A stretch of 64,000 nt of DNA from contig DGUI01000029.1 of the NCBI GenBank assembly GCA_002394605.1, positions 62,044 to 126,043 on the forward strand. Direction: 5' to 3'. Both the position numbers and the translations under genes were made by a program. Shown here piece by piece: positions 1 through 8,644 of the stretch (position 1 is the stretch's first letter; every line of letters begins with the position of its first letter). Origin of the DNA: Mageeibacillus sp. UBA4314. Lineage in GTDB: Bacteria; Bacillota; Clostridia; Saccharofermentanales; Saccharofermentanaceae. Below the pieces are notes generated by a model. It did no database searches. It saw nothing but the letters and a program-made list of their open reading frames with translations, and had not been told where the DNA came from.

Positions 1-47
1 CCTACCGCTTAGGAGGCGGTCGCTCTATCCAGCTGAGCTACGCAATC
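1..47 (-). tRNA. tRNA-Arg (anticodon CCU), 3' part outside window
   Basis: On the minus strand the sequence from 47 down to 1 reads as a tRNA 5' half: a seven-base acceptor strand, the D-arm TAGCTCAGCTGGATAGAGC, and an anticodon arm ACCGC-CTCCTAA-GCGGT whose loop presents CCT, decoding the Arg codon AGG. The variable loop, T-arm and acceptor 3' strand are cut off by the window edge. An extended -10 (TGATATAAT on the minus strand) lies just upstream at 63-71. Confidence 0.93.
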
Positions 48-62
48 ATCTGAACCTAACGC

Positions 63-71
63 ATTATATCA
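63..71 (-). promoter_or_regulatory. Extended -10 promoter of tRNA-Arg(CCU)
   Basis: Read on the minus strand this is TGATATAAT, a consensus extended -10, about 16 bases before the mature tRNA 5' end. No good -35 hexamer is visible at 17 bp; a TTGTGA lies 19 bp away. Confidence 0.5.
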
Positions 72-87
72 CATTTTTTGCGAGACA

Positions 88-813
88 TCACAAAAACTTC
101 TCAACAATTATGTCAACTGTCTCCTCCTGCTGCTCAGAAGCGCTTATCAAGGCCGTTCCATCGCCTTTTTGCTCGCCGTAATCACCGAATTGGGCGTGGT
201 TGCCTCCTTCGATCGTACGGAAAACGGCAGAAGAAGGGAGGAGGGATCTGCTATCTTCCAGCGCCTTGTGGTCAATGACCTTATCTTCAGATCCCGTTAT
301 CAGCAGGCATGGCATGTCATCCGGCAGCTTCTCATACGGATAAGATGCCAGGAAGATCATCCCGTCAATGGAATTGCCGTTATCGCCTGCGGCGTACATT
401 GACGCCACGACACCGCCGAGTGAGTGACCTGCGAGGTACCAGTTATTATACGAAGACTTGTACTCCGACAATATGTCTGAAGCTTTGTCCCTGCCGAAGA
501 ATGCTATGTTGAACGGCATATCCACAAGAAAGACATCAATCCCTTCCGAAGCCATGCGGTGGAGGAGAGGTGCATAGGCGGGTGATTCCACTTTCGCGCC
601 GGGGTAGAAGATGAGGGCATTATCCTCTGACGGACCGTCGAAAAGGTATCCTGTATCCGTTTTCTTTACCGTGACAATGCTGTCAGAAGAAAGTGCCGCT
701 CCGCAGGTCTCCGTTGCGTGGTAATAGTCGGAGGTATAGATAAAGAAAGATCCGCAAAGTACTGCAATGAGGAGCATAAGGATGACAAGGACGATGATCA
801 GCTTCTTCTTCAT
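88..813 (-). CDS. Membrane-anchored or secreted alpha/beta hydrolase
   Basis: 241 residues. An N-terminal hydrophobic segment (about residues 4-27, after MKKK) should anchor or export the protein. The rest is a compact alpha/beta-hydrolase fold: the nucleophile elbow GHSLGG, then LLITGSEDKV (acid region) and GGNHAQFGDY near the C-terminus (catalytic His). This matches the Abhydrolase_5 type of extracytoplasmic esterase/lipase; the substrate cannot be read. Its start overlaps the stop of the upstream GDPD gene by four bases, so the two are co-transcribed and probably translationally coupled, which suggests a joint role in lipid or polyol-phosphate turnover at the membrane (inference). Confidence 0.8.
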   Translation of the reverse strand: MKKKLIIVLVILMLLIAVLCGSFFIYTSDYYHATETCGAALSSDSIVTVKKTDTGYLFDGPSEDNALIFYPGAKVESPAYAPLLHRMASEGIDVFLVDMPFNIAFFGRDKASDILSEYKSSYNNWYLAGHSLGGVVASMYAAGDNGNSIDGMIFLASYPYEKLPDDMPCLLITGSEDKVIDHKALEDSRSLLPSSAVFRTIEGGNHAQFGDYGEQKGDGTALISASEQQEETVDIIVEKFL

Positions 814-2606
814 CCTAAGATCTGACCTATGCTGTCAAACATCATCTCGATATTGTCGCGGTTCTCGAGCTTCTCTACGATCTCTTCAGCCTGTGTAATG
901 TTGTCGGTAATGATCCCGTCGGCCTCGCTCATGATGAATGAATTCTGTGATTCGTAGGAATTAGGTGTCCAGACGAGGAGCTTGGTGCCGGCTTCGTGAA
1001 CGGATTCTATTACGTTCCTGTTGACGGATTCCTCTTCGAGACCGATGTAGTCGCATTTGAGGTCAGCCGTGTTGCCGAGGGACAGGAACGTCAGATAGCC
1101 TGTCTGCATCTCCGGGTATTTATCTTCGATATATTCGATCAGTTCGTACTTGAGGGATATAAGGACGCATTCATCCTCCATGTGGCGTTCCTTGAGGAGC
1201 TTTACCATGTCCTCACACATCTGCTTATCTGCCGTCTTGCCCTTGAGCTCGATGAAAAGGGTAATGTTGTCATGCGTGACATCGAGCACTTCCTCGATCG
1301 TCGGAATGGTAGTGCCCGGTTCGTTGATGAGCTCGAGCTTCTTGATCTCTGCAAGATCCATCATGTCAGACGACTTGCCGACCCCCGCGACGCGCGCAAA
1401 TGAGTTGTCATGGTTAAGTACATAGTAGCCGTCCTTTGTCCTCTGTATGTCGATCTCGACACCGAAGCATTTATGATTGATAGCTGTCTGTATGCCGGGG
1501 ATCGTATTCTCTCCGCCTTCAAAACCGCCGCCGCGGTGACAGACTATGTTTGTTGTATATGTTGATACGAACAGCCAGTCAAGGTTCTCGGAGATCCAGT
1601 AAGACACGCCCCAGCCGAGAACATAGCAGATCACGACGACTATGAGCATCATGGAGAAAACGGTCCCGTCATCCTGCTTCTCATCCTCTCTGACCTCATC
1701 CTTGAATGACTGGTAGAGCTGTATGACATTGATCGTTATAAGAGGGAAATAGATAAAGGTGAGGGCTGTATAGATAACACCCAGGAAGAATACAAGGGAT
1801 ATCGTTCCCAGTCTCAGGGCACTGTTGTCATTGCCGAGGTTAAAGACCGTAAGTATGATCGAGAGGAACGATCCGGAGAACAAGAATATCGCGGCAAGTG
1901 CAAGGAACTTAAGATTGAACAGCAGGAACTGCAGTATGATCTTCTTAAAGTTCTTTACAACGAGCTTGATCGACCTCCAGAAAGCCCTCATAGGCGAGAT
2001 GTGATCGATGATCATGCCCGGGATGGTAAACATTCCGAAGAAGATGGTTATGACCATCAGGATCTCAAATATGGTATAGAGAACGTTGTAGAGCGGGGTG
2101 GACTCGATAACGGATGCGACAAAGTTGGGGACATAAAGGCCGCTCGTGAGCGATATTGACATGCCAACGCCTATCACGGGCGTGATCAACACCGCAAACA
2201 GGAGCACCAGAAGGCCTCCCGGGGTGAAGAACCTCGTGGCTTCCGTAAGCGATTCAAAGATTATCCTCCACAGGACGGTCGGCCGCCCGCAGACTTTCTC
2301 ACCCGCATAATTGACTATGACGTTTATGTCGAAAGCAACATAGATGCCCAGCAGCACGATCGATGACACGATCACGAGCCACCCGAAAGGGGACTTGAAG
2401 ATGAACAGGAAGTCGCCGCTCGTGACGGCAACATGGCCGGATTTCAAGACAGCCCACATCATCAGCTTCTTGATCAGAAAAACAAGGCCAAACAACGCAG
2501 CCTTGGATACAAGTTCGTATACGAGCAGCTCCGGGATGATCCGCAGATACTGCGCCAGCCTGACTTTGGGCATTGAGCCCGCCATATTCTTCTCGACGGT
2601 TTCCAT
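810..2606 (-). CDS. Glycerophosphodiester phosphodiesterase with N-terminal multi-pass membrane domain
   Basis: 598 residues. The first about 340 residues hold several hydrophobic helices of the GDPD membrane-domain type. From about residue 350 the catalytic TIM barrel begins with CHRGG, then GENT, EIDIQRTKDG and LNHDNS, the conserved His, Glu/Asp metal and acid-base residues of GDPD enzymes, which hydrolyse glycerophosphodiesters to glycerol-3-phosphate and an alcohol. The family often acts on lipids or teichoic-acid-like polymers. It heads a two-gene operon with the hydrolase at 88-813. No Shine-Dalgarno precedes the ATG: a TGATAGAAT extended -10 ends six bases before it (see findings), so the mRNA may be leaderless. 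Confidence 0.88.
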   Translation of the reverse strand: METVEKNMAGSMPKVRLAQYLRIIPELLVYELVSKAALFGLVFLIKKLMMWAVLKSGHVAVTSGDFLFIFKSPFGWLVIVSSIVLLGIYVAFDINVIVNYAGEKVCGRPTVLWRIIFESLTEATRFFTPGGLLVLLFAVLITPVIGVGMSISLTSGLYVPNFVASVIESTPLYNVLYTIFEILMVITIFFGMFTIPGMIIDHISPMRAFWRSIKLVVKNFKKIILQFLLFNLKFLALAAIFLFSGSFLSIILTVFNLGNDNSALRLGTISLVFFLGVIYTALTFIYFPLITINVIQLYQSFKDEVREDEKQDDGTVFSMMLIVVVICYVLGWGVSYWISENLDWLFVSTYTTNIVCHRGGGFEGGENTIPGIQTAINHKCFGVEIDIQRTKDGYYVLNHDNSFARVAGVGKSSDMMDLAEIKKLELINEPGTTIPTIEEVLDVTHDNITLFIELKGKTADKQMCEDMVKLLKERHMEDECVLISLKYELIEYIEDKYPEMQTGYLTFLSLGNTADLKCDYIGLEEESVNRNVIESVHEAGTKLLVWTPNSYESQNSFIMSEADGIITDNITQAEEIVEKLENRDNIEMMFDSIGQILG

Positions 2607-2612
2607 GAGGAG

Positions 2613-2621
2613 ATTCTATCA
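2613..2621 (-). promoter_or_regulatory. Extended -10 of the GDPD operon, leaderless geometry
   Basis: On the minus strand TGATAGAAT is followed by CTCCTC and then the ATG, so the -10 ends six bases before the start codon. The six bases carry no Shine-Dalgarno. Divergent from the promoter at 2706-2714. Confidence 0.5.
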
Positions 2622-2705
2622 CATTTCGAGGTGCGATATTCGGGAAAATGTATTGCTACGGTCCCTAATATTTATTATTTTTGTAAAATATGGCATATCA
2701 ATGTG

Positions 2706-2714
2706 TGTTATAAT
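2706..2714 (+). promoter_or_regulatory. Extended -10 promoter of the transglutaminase-like gene
   Basis: TGTTATAAT, a perfect extended -10, ends seven bases before the ATG at 2722. A GGCC-TTCG-GGCC hairpin lies shortly downstream (about 2749-2760), between the two candidate start codons. Confidence 0.5.
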
Positions 2715-2721
2715 CGGCGGG

Positions 2722-4110
2722 ATGAATAGTAATTATAATATGCAGAGAGGGCCTTCGGGCCAGGAAAGGCGCACTTATATGACCGGCGCCGATATACAGG
2801 CGAAGAAAGCGGCCATGAGGCGCAGGAAGAAGAACCGCCGTAACAGACAGAGACTGATTCTGTTGGGAATGGTGGTACTGCTCATAGCGTTCATTACGGC
2901 GATCGTAGTCCTGATCAAGTTCTACAGCAATGTTAAGAGTTCCGTGACAGTTGAGGTCGGAGATCCGCTTCCTCCGGTCGAGGATCTCATGGAGAACCCT
3001 TCCGATTCCATCAAGTGCCTGACTGACCTGGTGACTGTCGACCAGGAGACTGTCGGGGATTACGACGTAGTGTTCCAGTGGGGCATATTCAAGAAGACCT
3101 GTACGATCCATGTCAGGGATACTGTAGCTCCCGTCGTCAAGACCAAGGATGTTGTCTGCCCCAAGGGTTCCACGGTGGGACCTGCCGACTTTATCGAGTC
3201 GGTCGATGACCGTACGCCCGTGGCTGTAAGCTTTGTTACGGCGCCTGACTTCAGCAGGGACGGTGTGCAGGATGTTCAGCTCCTCGTTGAGGATCAGGGC
3301 GGCAACCAGGTAACGGTTACTTGCAAGATGGAAGTCTGTGATGATTTCGAGGCGCCTGTGATCAGCGGAACGAAGAATATCACAGTATATGTCGGTGAGA
3401 CTGCCACATACCGTAAGGATGTGACCGTTACTGACAACAGGGACCCCAATCCCGTTCTCAAGATAGACAGTTCATCGGTTAACCTGGATGTTCCGGGTGA
3501 ATACAAGGTCATCTACACGGCAACAGACTCCGTAGGCAACTCTTCGACAGCCGAGATCACTGTATCAGTGCAGGAGAAGCCCGAGAATTACGATGATGTC
3601 CTTAAGCTCAACCAGAAGGCTGATGATCTTCTCGAGCAGTTGGGCGTTAAGGACATGAACGACCTTAACAAGCTCTTTACGATCTTCAGATGGGTAAGGA
3701 AGAACGTGCCGTGGTACGGCGGCAGGGTAACCCAGCATGATAAGGTAGCCCAGGCCCTTAAGGGACTGGCAGGCAATACCGGCGACTGCTTCACTGATGC
3801 GGCAACATGTGAGATATTGCTCCAGAGAGCAGGTTTTGAGACGAAGTTCATGGAGAGGAAGAACAATCTTGGCCTTCATTACTGGGTAATGGTCAAGGTC
3901 GGTGATAACTGGTATCACATGGATCCCGCGCCCATCTACCTGCGCCAGTTTGTATGCTTCCTCGGAACGGACAAGCAGCTTAAGTGGTTCAGCACTGACA
4001 TGAGACCGGGATATTATGACCATGATTACAGCCAGTATCCGGCGACCCCCGATGAACCTTATGCAGAAGTAAAGTATGAGAATGAAGATTACCATCTGGT
4101 GGGAGAATAA
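2722..4110 (+). CDS. Membrane-anchored Ig-like plus transglutaminase-like cysteine enzyme
   Basis: 462 residues from this ATG. A basic cytoplasmic N-terminus (RRRKKNRRNRQR) precedes one transmembrane helix (about residues 49-70). Two extracellular beta-sandwich modules follow (about 75-285), the second of the DUF5011/bacterial Ig type (GEYKVIYTATDSVGN). The C-terminal part is a transglutaminase-like domain with the full triad: Cys in GDCFTDA (about 356), His in LHYWVMV (about 386) and Asp in YHMDPA (about 401). Such proteins probably act as peptidases or crosslinkers at the wall. The frame is open further upstream, but that part is antisense to the GDPD gene. ATG 2722 fits a leaderless transcript; ATG 2779, preceded by AGGAAAGG nine bases away, is an equally serious start. 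The SGNH-like gene follows within three bases. Confidence 0.85.
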   Translation: MNSNYNMQRGPSGQERRTYMTGADIQAKKAAMRRRKKNRRNRQRLILLGMVVLLIAFITAIVVLIKFYSNVKSSVTVEVGDPLPPVEDLMENPSDSIKCLTDLVTVDQETVGDYDVVFQWGIFKKTCTIHVRDTVAPVVKTKDVVCPKGSTVGPADFIESVDDRTPVAVSFVTAPDFSRDGVQDVQLLVEDQGGNQVTVTCKMEVCDDFEAPVISGTKNITVYVGETATYRKDVTVTDNRDPNPVLKIDSSSVNLDVPGEYKVIYTATDSVGNSSTAEITVSVQEKPENYDDVLKLNQKADDLLEQLGVKDMNDLNKLFTIFRWVRKNVPWYGGRVTQHDKVAQALKGLAGNTGDCFTDAATCEILLQRAGFETKFMERKNNLGLHYWVMVKVGDNWYHMDPAPIYLRQFVCFLGTDKQLKWFSTDMRPGYYDHDYSQYPATPDEPYAEVKYENEDYHLVGE

Positions 4111-4113
4111 GGA

Positions 4114-5172
4114 ATGAAGAGATTAGTGATCGTTCTAGCGACAGCCGTTCTGCTCGGAGGAGCCCTGTGGTTCCTTCAGAAGCTCGTTGTCCCTAAGTAC
4201 ATCACAGAGAACGAGGAAGGAGTCCTCTGTTCCGAGTATTATGACAACGCGGGCGGCAATGATGTTCTGTTCATCGGTGACTGCGAAGTCTATTCGAATT
4301 TCTCACCGATAACACTTTGGCAGGATTATGGCATCACAAGTGTCATCAGGGGAACACCCCAGCAGCTTATTTGGCATTCCTACTACATGCTCGAGGATAC
4401 TTTGAGATATGAGACACCCAAGGTGTGTGTTTATAACGTGCTGTCGATGAAGTACGATGAGCCGCAGAGCGAGGCTTACAACAGGCTCGCCCTGGACGGC
4501 ATGCGCTGGTCACCCGTTAAGGTCGAGGCTGTGAAGGCATCGCTCAAGAAGGACGAGGATGATACGTTCATGAGCTACGTATTCCCGATCCTCAGGTTTC
4601 ACTCCAGGTGGAATGAACTGACGGATGAGGACTTCAAGTATCTGTTCAAGACAGAGAAGCTCTCTCATAACGGATATGTCATGAGAGTCGACTGCAAGCC
4701 GGTTACGGTCCTTCCAGATCCCATACCGCTTCCCGATTACAACTACAGCGATATCGACTGGCAGTATCTCGACAAGATCAGGGACTGCTGCAATGAGCAC
4801 GGCATAAAGCTCATACTCATCAAGTCTCCGTCATGCCAGCCCTACTGGTTTGAGGAGTGGGACAAGCAGATATCTGACTATGCGAAATCTAACGGCCTGA
4901 CATATATCAACTTCCTGGAGCATGGCGATGAGACTGGTATCGACTATACGAAAGACACCTATGATGCCGGAATGCACCTTAATCTTTCAGGTGCCGAGAA
5001 GGCCAGCAGATGGTTCGGAAAGATACTTTCGGAGCAGTTCGGACTGCCCGATCACAGGAGCGAAGATTTGACGGCAGCCCGCTGGGATGAGAAAATATCA
5101 TTCTACGAGGCGATGAAGGCGTCCCAGTTCAAGCAGCTTGAAGAGACGGGACAGGTAACGAGCTTCAGATGA
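4114..5172 (+). CDS. SGNH-hydrolase-like membrane-anchored protein with GDC in place of GDS
   Basis: 352 residues. An N-terminal signal anchor (about 4-25) is followed by an SGNH/GDSL-type fold: block I reads VLFIGDCEVYSNFSP (residues 51-65), where the usual nucleophile Ser is Cys57, and a late DAGMHLN segment (Asp284, His288) resembles the Asp-His block. Relatives of this kind are often involved in acyl transfer or removal on cell-surface polymers. The Cys could be a thiol nucleophile or could mark loss of esterase activity; the sequence does not decide. It is in an apparent operon with the upstream transglutaminase-like gene. Confidence 0.65.
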   Translation: MKRLVIVLATAVLLGGALWFLQKLVVPKYITENEEGVLCSEYYDNAGGNDVLFIGDCEVYSNFSPITLWQDYGITSVIRGTPQQLIWHSYYMLEDTLRYETPKVCVYNVLSMKYDEPQSEAYNRLALDGMRWSPVKVEAVKASLKKDEDDTFMSYVFPILRFHSRWNELTDEDFKYLFKTEKLSHNGYVMRVDCKPVTVLPDPIPLPDYNYSDIDWQYLDKIRDCCNEHGIKLILIKSPSCQPYWFEEWDKQISDYAKSNGLTYINFLEHGDETGIDYTKDTYDAGMHLNLSGAEKASRWFGKILSEQFGLPDHRSEDLTAARWDEKISFYEAMKASQFKQLEETGQVTSFR

Positions 5173-5203
5173 ATTAGTAAAACATTTTTGGAGGAAATAA
5201 TAA

Positions 5204-5740
5204 ATGAAAAAGACAATCGTATTAGCAATCGCAGCTACACTGGCAATCGCCATGACAGGCTGCAGCAAATCCGGAACTGAGGGAACTTCAGCGTCCAATG
5301 CGGACACACCCGCTGTAACACAGGGCGCTGAACAGGCTGCAGGTGACGGATGGGTATTCGAGAATAACGGCGTGCAGATCACGATGAATGCTCCCGCAGC
5401 TCCCATTCTCGAGAAGTTAGGAGCTTACACAAGCTCATATGAGGCGCCCAGCTGCGCTTTCGACGGTATGGATATCGTATATTCCTACGGCGGATTCGAT
5501 CTCCTTACTTATTCTGCAGGCGGAGCTGAGGCAAAGGTATCCGGCGTTGTTCTCCGTGACGACTCCGTAACAACAAAGGAAGGTCTGTTCATCGGATCTG
5601 ACAAGGCAGCAGTAGAAAGCACATATGGAAAGATGGAAGACGGCGCCAACAATCTCAGGATCACGAAAGGCAACTGCGAGCTTCTCGTAATCCTTACTGA
5701 CGGATACGTCTCGTCCATCCAGTACATCGCTAAGCAGTGA
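5204..5740 (+). CDS. Small secreted lipoprotein of unknown function
   Basis: 178 residues with a strong GGAGG 13 bases before the ATG region. The signal peptide ends in the lipobox MTGC (Cys about 20), followed by a Ser/Gly/Ala/Thr-rich tether (to about 50) and a compact globular domain of about 125 residues. I do not recognise the domain. It lies 31 bp after the SGNH-like gene and 35 bp before the wall-binding lysozyme, in a run of cell-surface genes. Confidence 0.8.
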   Translation: MKKTIVLAIAATLAIAMTGCSKSGTEGTSASNADTPAVTQGAEQAAGDGWVFENNGVQITMNAPAAPILEKLGAYTSSYEAPSCAFDGMDIVYSYGGFDLLTYSAGGAEAKVSGVVLRDDSVTTKEGLFIGSDKAAVESTYGKMEDGANNLRITKGNCELLVILTDGYVSSIQYIAKQ

Positions 5741-5775
5741 TATAAACTGCTTTGAACTCTTACAGGTAAAACGAC

Positions 5776-7575
5776 ATGATCAACTTTAGGAGAACAATCA
5801 CTTCCCTGATCGCGGCTCTGACGCTGATTATAGTTGTGCCTGGTGTAGCTAACGCCGCAACAGGCTGGAGCGAAGACGAGGAAGGCAACAAGTACTATTA
5901 CGTGTCTGAGACGAAGACCGTAAAGTCAAAATGGAAGCAGATCGACGGCTATTGGTACTACTTCGATGAAGAAGGGAAGATGGTCAAGGGCATTACCGAG
6001 ATCGAAGGCAACCTCTACAGATTCAAGTCGACCGGCAAGCTTGCCAAGGGCTGGTACACCAAGGATGAGAAGACATACTACTTCACATACGATGGTGCCT
6101 ACAAGGGCTGGCATACGATCGACGGCAAGAAGTATTACTTCAACAAGAAGACATGCGTAATGACTGTCGGGTTCAAGACACTCAAGGAGAAGCTGTACTA
6201 TTTCAATTCCAAGGGCGTCATGAAGAAGGGCTGGTTCGAAGACTCTGAAGGTGACAAGTACTATTTCGACACCGACGGACATGCCCTGAGGTATACCTGG
6301 AAGAAGTATGACGGCTACTGGTATTTCTTCGACGAGGAATGCAAGATGGCCAAGGGCATCAGGAGCATAGACGATGAACTGTACAGGTTCAAGTCTACCG
6401 GCAAGCTGGCCAAGGGCTGGTATACCAAGAACGAGAAGACATACTACTTCACATACGACGGTGCCTACAAGGGCTGGAAGACGATCGACAAGAAGAAGTA
6501 TTACTTCAACAAGAAGACATGCGCCATGACGGTAGGATATAAGAATCTCAGAGATAAATCTTATATCTTCGACTCTGAAGGCGTTCTTCAGAAGTCAGGC
6601 TGGATCAAGTATAACAAGAATTACTACTATGCTGATTCAGAAGGCGTTCTCAAGAAGAGTTACTGGCTCCAGATAGGTAAGGATTATTATTATCTCGATT
6701 CTGACGGCATCATGCTGACCGGTCTTCAGAAGATCAAGAAGGCAACGTATTATTTCTATCCGCTCGGCAAGAATGCCGGCAAGATGGCGAAGAATACGGT
6801 CATCAACGGCAAGCATTTCGATAAGAACGGCAAGATGGACTACATCGTGTCCGACGAGATCTCGTGGCATGCCAAGGAATACGGCAGCTACGCGCTCGGC
6901 ACAAAAGAAGCTGACGATAACGCAACTCTTATCTGCAGCATGCTCATGGTCGAGTACGGATGGACTTTCGAGGCCTGCTGCGGCCTTCTCGGCAACATCG
7001 CACGCGAGGGCGGACTCAACCCGTGGCAGTGGGAGATCAAATACACCAACCAGCTCGGCAGGATCCCGACCGTAGCCGAAGCCAAGAAGACGGGATACGG
7101 TTACGGCCTCATCGGCTGGACCCCTGCACGCAAGTACTGCTTCGACAACGCGAAAGCAACCAACGGTGTCATATATTTCCCGGACTATAAACAGTCTACC
7201 TACGAAGGTTACGGCCCCAATTTCTCGGATAAGCCCGGCAACGTTGAAGACGGCAAGGCCCAGACGAAGCTCATCGGCGAGGCAATGGCCAAGGGCAGCG
7301 GCAACATCTGGATCAAGCGCAAGAGCGTCAAAGCAACAGAGTACATAAAGCTCACCTCGGTCGAGAAGGCTGCATACTACTGGCTCTACAATGCCGAGTA
7401 TCCTTTGAGCGTACATCCCGGCTACGATGCGGCTCCGACGGAGAAAAAGCGTAAGGAAAGCGCCATCGAATGGTATAACCGTCTCGGCGGCAAGGACTTT
7501 ACTCCGGTATATCCTTCCGATAATCCGGTGGAACCCGATCCGGAACCCGAGGGCGGGGAAGTAGTAGTTAAGTAG
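5776..7575 (+). CDS. Secreted cell-wall-binding protein with phage-tail-lysozyme-type domain
   Basis: 599 residues. A signal peptide (about 1-27, cleavage after VANA) leads into aromatic/Gly-rich wall-binding repeats (about 30-355) of the choline-/glucan-binding type, each with a WYYF or YYF core followed by KGW. Two blocks of these repeats are near copies offset by 366 bp (5944-6180 and 6310-6546), a recent in-frame duplication. Residues about 370-565 match the phage-tail lysozyme family: ICSMLMVEYGWTFEACCGL then GNIAREGGLNPWQWE, whose Glu is the likely catalytic residue for cutting peptidoglycan glycan strands. A Pro/Glu-rich tail ends in two consecutive TAG stops. It probably acts as an autolysin. 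Confidence 0.88.
   Translation: MINFRRTITSLIAALTLIIVVPGVANAATGWSEDEEGNKYYYVSETKTVKSKWKQIDGYWYYFDEEGKMVKGITEIEGNLYRFKSTGKLAKGWYTKDEKTYYFTYDGAYKGWHTIDGKKYYFNKKTCVMTVGFKTLKEKLYYFNSKGVMKKGWFEDSEGDKYYFDTDGHALRYTWKKYDGYWYFFDEECKMAKGIRSIDDELYRFKSTGKLAKGWYTKNEKTYYFTYDGAYKGWKTIDKKKYYFNKKTCAMTVGYKNLRDKSYIFDSEGVLQKSGWIKYNKNYYYADSEGVLKKSYWLQIGKDYYYLDSDGIMLTGLQKIKKATYYFYPLGKNAGKMAKNTVINGKHFDKNGKMDYIVSDEISWHAKEYGSYALGTKEADDNATLICSMLMVEYGWTFEACCGLLGNIAREGGLNPWQWEIKYTNQLGRIPTVAEAKKTGYGYGLIGWTPARKYCFDNAKATNGVIYFPDYKQSTYEGYGPNFSDKPGNVEDGKAQTKLIGEAMAKGSGNIWIKRKSVKATEYIKLTSVEKAAYYWLYNAEYPLSVHPGYDAAPTEKKRKESAIEWYNRLGGKDFTPVYPSDNPVEPDPEPEGGEVVVK
5944..6546 (+). repeat. Intragenic duplication of wall-binding repeats (366-bp offset)
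   Basis: The DNA from about 5944 to 6180 recurs at about 6310 to 6546, including long identical stretches such as the one coding RFKSTGKLAKGWYTK. The offset is 366 bp (122 codons), so the reading frame is kept. Its high identity makes it a candidate site for copy-number change. Confidence 0.8.
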
Positions 7576-7591
7576 TAGTTAAGCAAGCGGA

Positions 7592-7634
7592 AGCTGATAG
7601 AAGGACTGACCCTGGCGGGTCAGTCCTTTGTATT
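7592..7634 (+). terminator. Probable terminator of the wall-binding lysozyme gene
   Basis: AAGGACTGACC-CTGGC-GGGTCAGTCCTTTGT at 7602-7632 forms a strong stem (GGACTGACC with GGTCAGTCC) followed by a short T-containing tract, 27 bp after the double TAG. Confidence 0.7.
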
Positions 7635-7670
7635 TGCGGGGATGGAAGGTTTTTTGGCGGATTGGCGGGG

Positions 7671-7865
7671 CGAATCGACACACTAAGTAGGGACACGGGG
7701 TGTCGTAGTCGTGTGTTCTTTCGCCGTTTTCAGGGCAAAACGACACACCAAGTAGGGACACGGGGTGTCGTAGTCGTGTGTTCTTTTGCCGTTTTCAGGG
7801 CGAAACGACACACCAAGTGGGGACACGGGGTGTCGTGGTCGTGTGTTCATTCGCCGCTTTTCCGA
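7671..7865. repeat. Three tandem 65-bp repeats with nested inverted repeats
   Basis: The 301-bp gap between two convergent genes (7576-7876) carries three near-identical 65-bp units at 7671-7735, 7736-7800 and 7801-7865. Each contains an inner hairpin GACAC-GGG-GTGTC, an alternative pairing of ACGACAC with GTGTCGT and an outer ACACAC/GTGTGT pairing, then a TTC(T/A)TT(C/T)GCCG(T/C)TTT tail. No T-tract typical of an intrinsic terminator follows. A related single copy may lie at 60369-60402. Confidence 0.9.
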
Positions 7866-7876
7866 CCTTAACGCCC

Positions 7877-8638
7877 TCAGATCACGATATCATCAATAGC
7901 CAAATCGATCGCAGCCCAGAGCATGCCTTCGATCTGCTCGGAGTTGATCTCGTGACCGTGGCCTATCCTGATAACAACAAAATCCTTCATCTCAACAAAG
8001 CCTTTCGTTATGCAGGACGAGGTATTGTAGTAAGATTTTCCTACATAATAATCCTTGTCCAGTGCCCCGTCGACCTCGATCAGGATCACCTTATCGATCT
8101 CGGGGACATAGAACAGAAAATCAGGGTGCATGTGCGTGTACTTGCCAAGATCAAGAAAGATCCCGGACTTGAATTCGTAGCCCATCTTCTCGAGGACGAG
8201 CGCGACTATTTCCTCGTTCTTGGATAACAGTTCCTGTCCTTTGTGGTCGATGACCTTGCCGTCAGTGGGCGTGACCTGATTCGGTTCGGCTTTCATGAAG
8301 AATGCATGGTCAAGAGGCCCGGTACGCCGCTTGAACAGCGGGAATACGATAATGCGCGGTTCGCCCTGATATTGCGTCTTCCATTCCTTGAGCAGCAGGT
8401 CCAGTTGTCCTTTCAATTCAACATATTCTTTGATCTGCTCGGATAGTTTCTTTCCCCGTTTGCTTGAGCAGGAGTACTTCCTCTTGTTGGTACGGGAGAT
8501 CCTATCATCATCCGGATCGTAAAACACATAGACAAGATCGCGGCCGTTGTCTTTCCCGAAAAAGCCGTGAGGTATAAGGCTGAGCTTATATCTCAGATAA
8601 TTGATCTTTAGTTCCAAATGTCTTTTTGTCATATACAT
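7877..8638 (-). CDS. PD-(D/E)XK-type nuclease-fold protein, unknown role
   Basis: 253 residues. The N-terminal half is basic and helical (about 1-115). The C-terminal half looks like a restriction-endonuclease-like core: SKNEEIVALVLEKMGYEF, then HPDFLFYVPEIDKVILIEVDG, with a PD motif and an ExD in place of ExK, followed by YYVGKSYYN. ExD-G cores are known in several Vsr/DUF559-like nucleases, so activity is plausible; the family name is not recognised. No operon partner is present; the next genes are convergent and divergent. It carries the dispersed promoter element (8645-8720). The -10 ends six bases before the ATG with no Shine-Dalgarno, so leaderless translation is possible. Confidence 0.6.
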   Translation of the reverse strand: MYMTKRHLELKINYLRYKLSLIPHGFFGKDNGRDLVYVFYDPDDDRISRTNKRKYSCSSKRGKKLSEQIKEYVELKGQLDLLLKEWKTQYQGEPRIIVFPLFKRRTGPLDHAFFMKAEPNQVTPTDGKVIDHKGQELLSKNEEIVALVLEKMGYEFKSGIFLDLGKYTHMHPDFLFYVPEIDKVILIEVDGALDKDYYVGKSYYNTSSCITKGFVEMKDFVVIRIGHGHEINSEQIEGMLWAAIDLAIDDIVI

Positions 8639-8644
8639 GGGCCT

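Noticed and set aside
2344..2721. Upstream extension of the transglutaminase-like gene
   Set aside because: The open frame before 2607 is antisense to the well-supported GDPD gene, and the promoter lies at 2706-2714.
7671..7865. CRISPR array
   Set aside because: Units are contiguous 65-bp tandem copies without variable spacers, and no cas genes are present.
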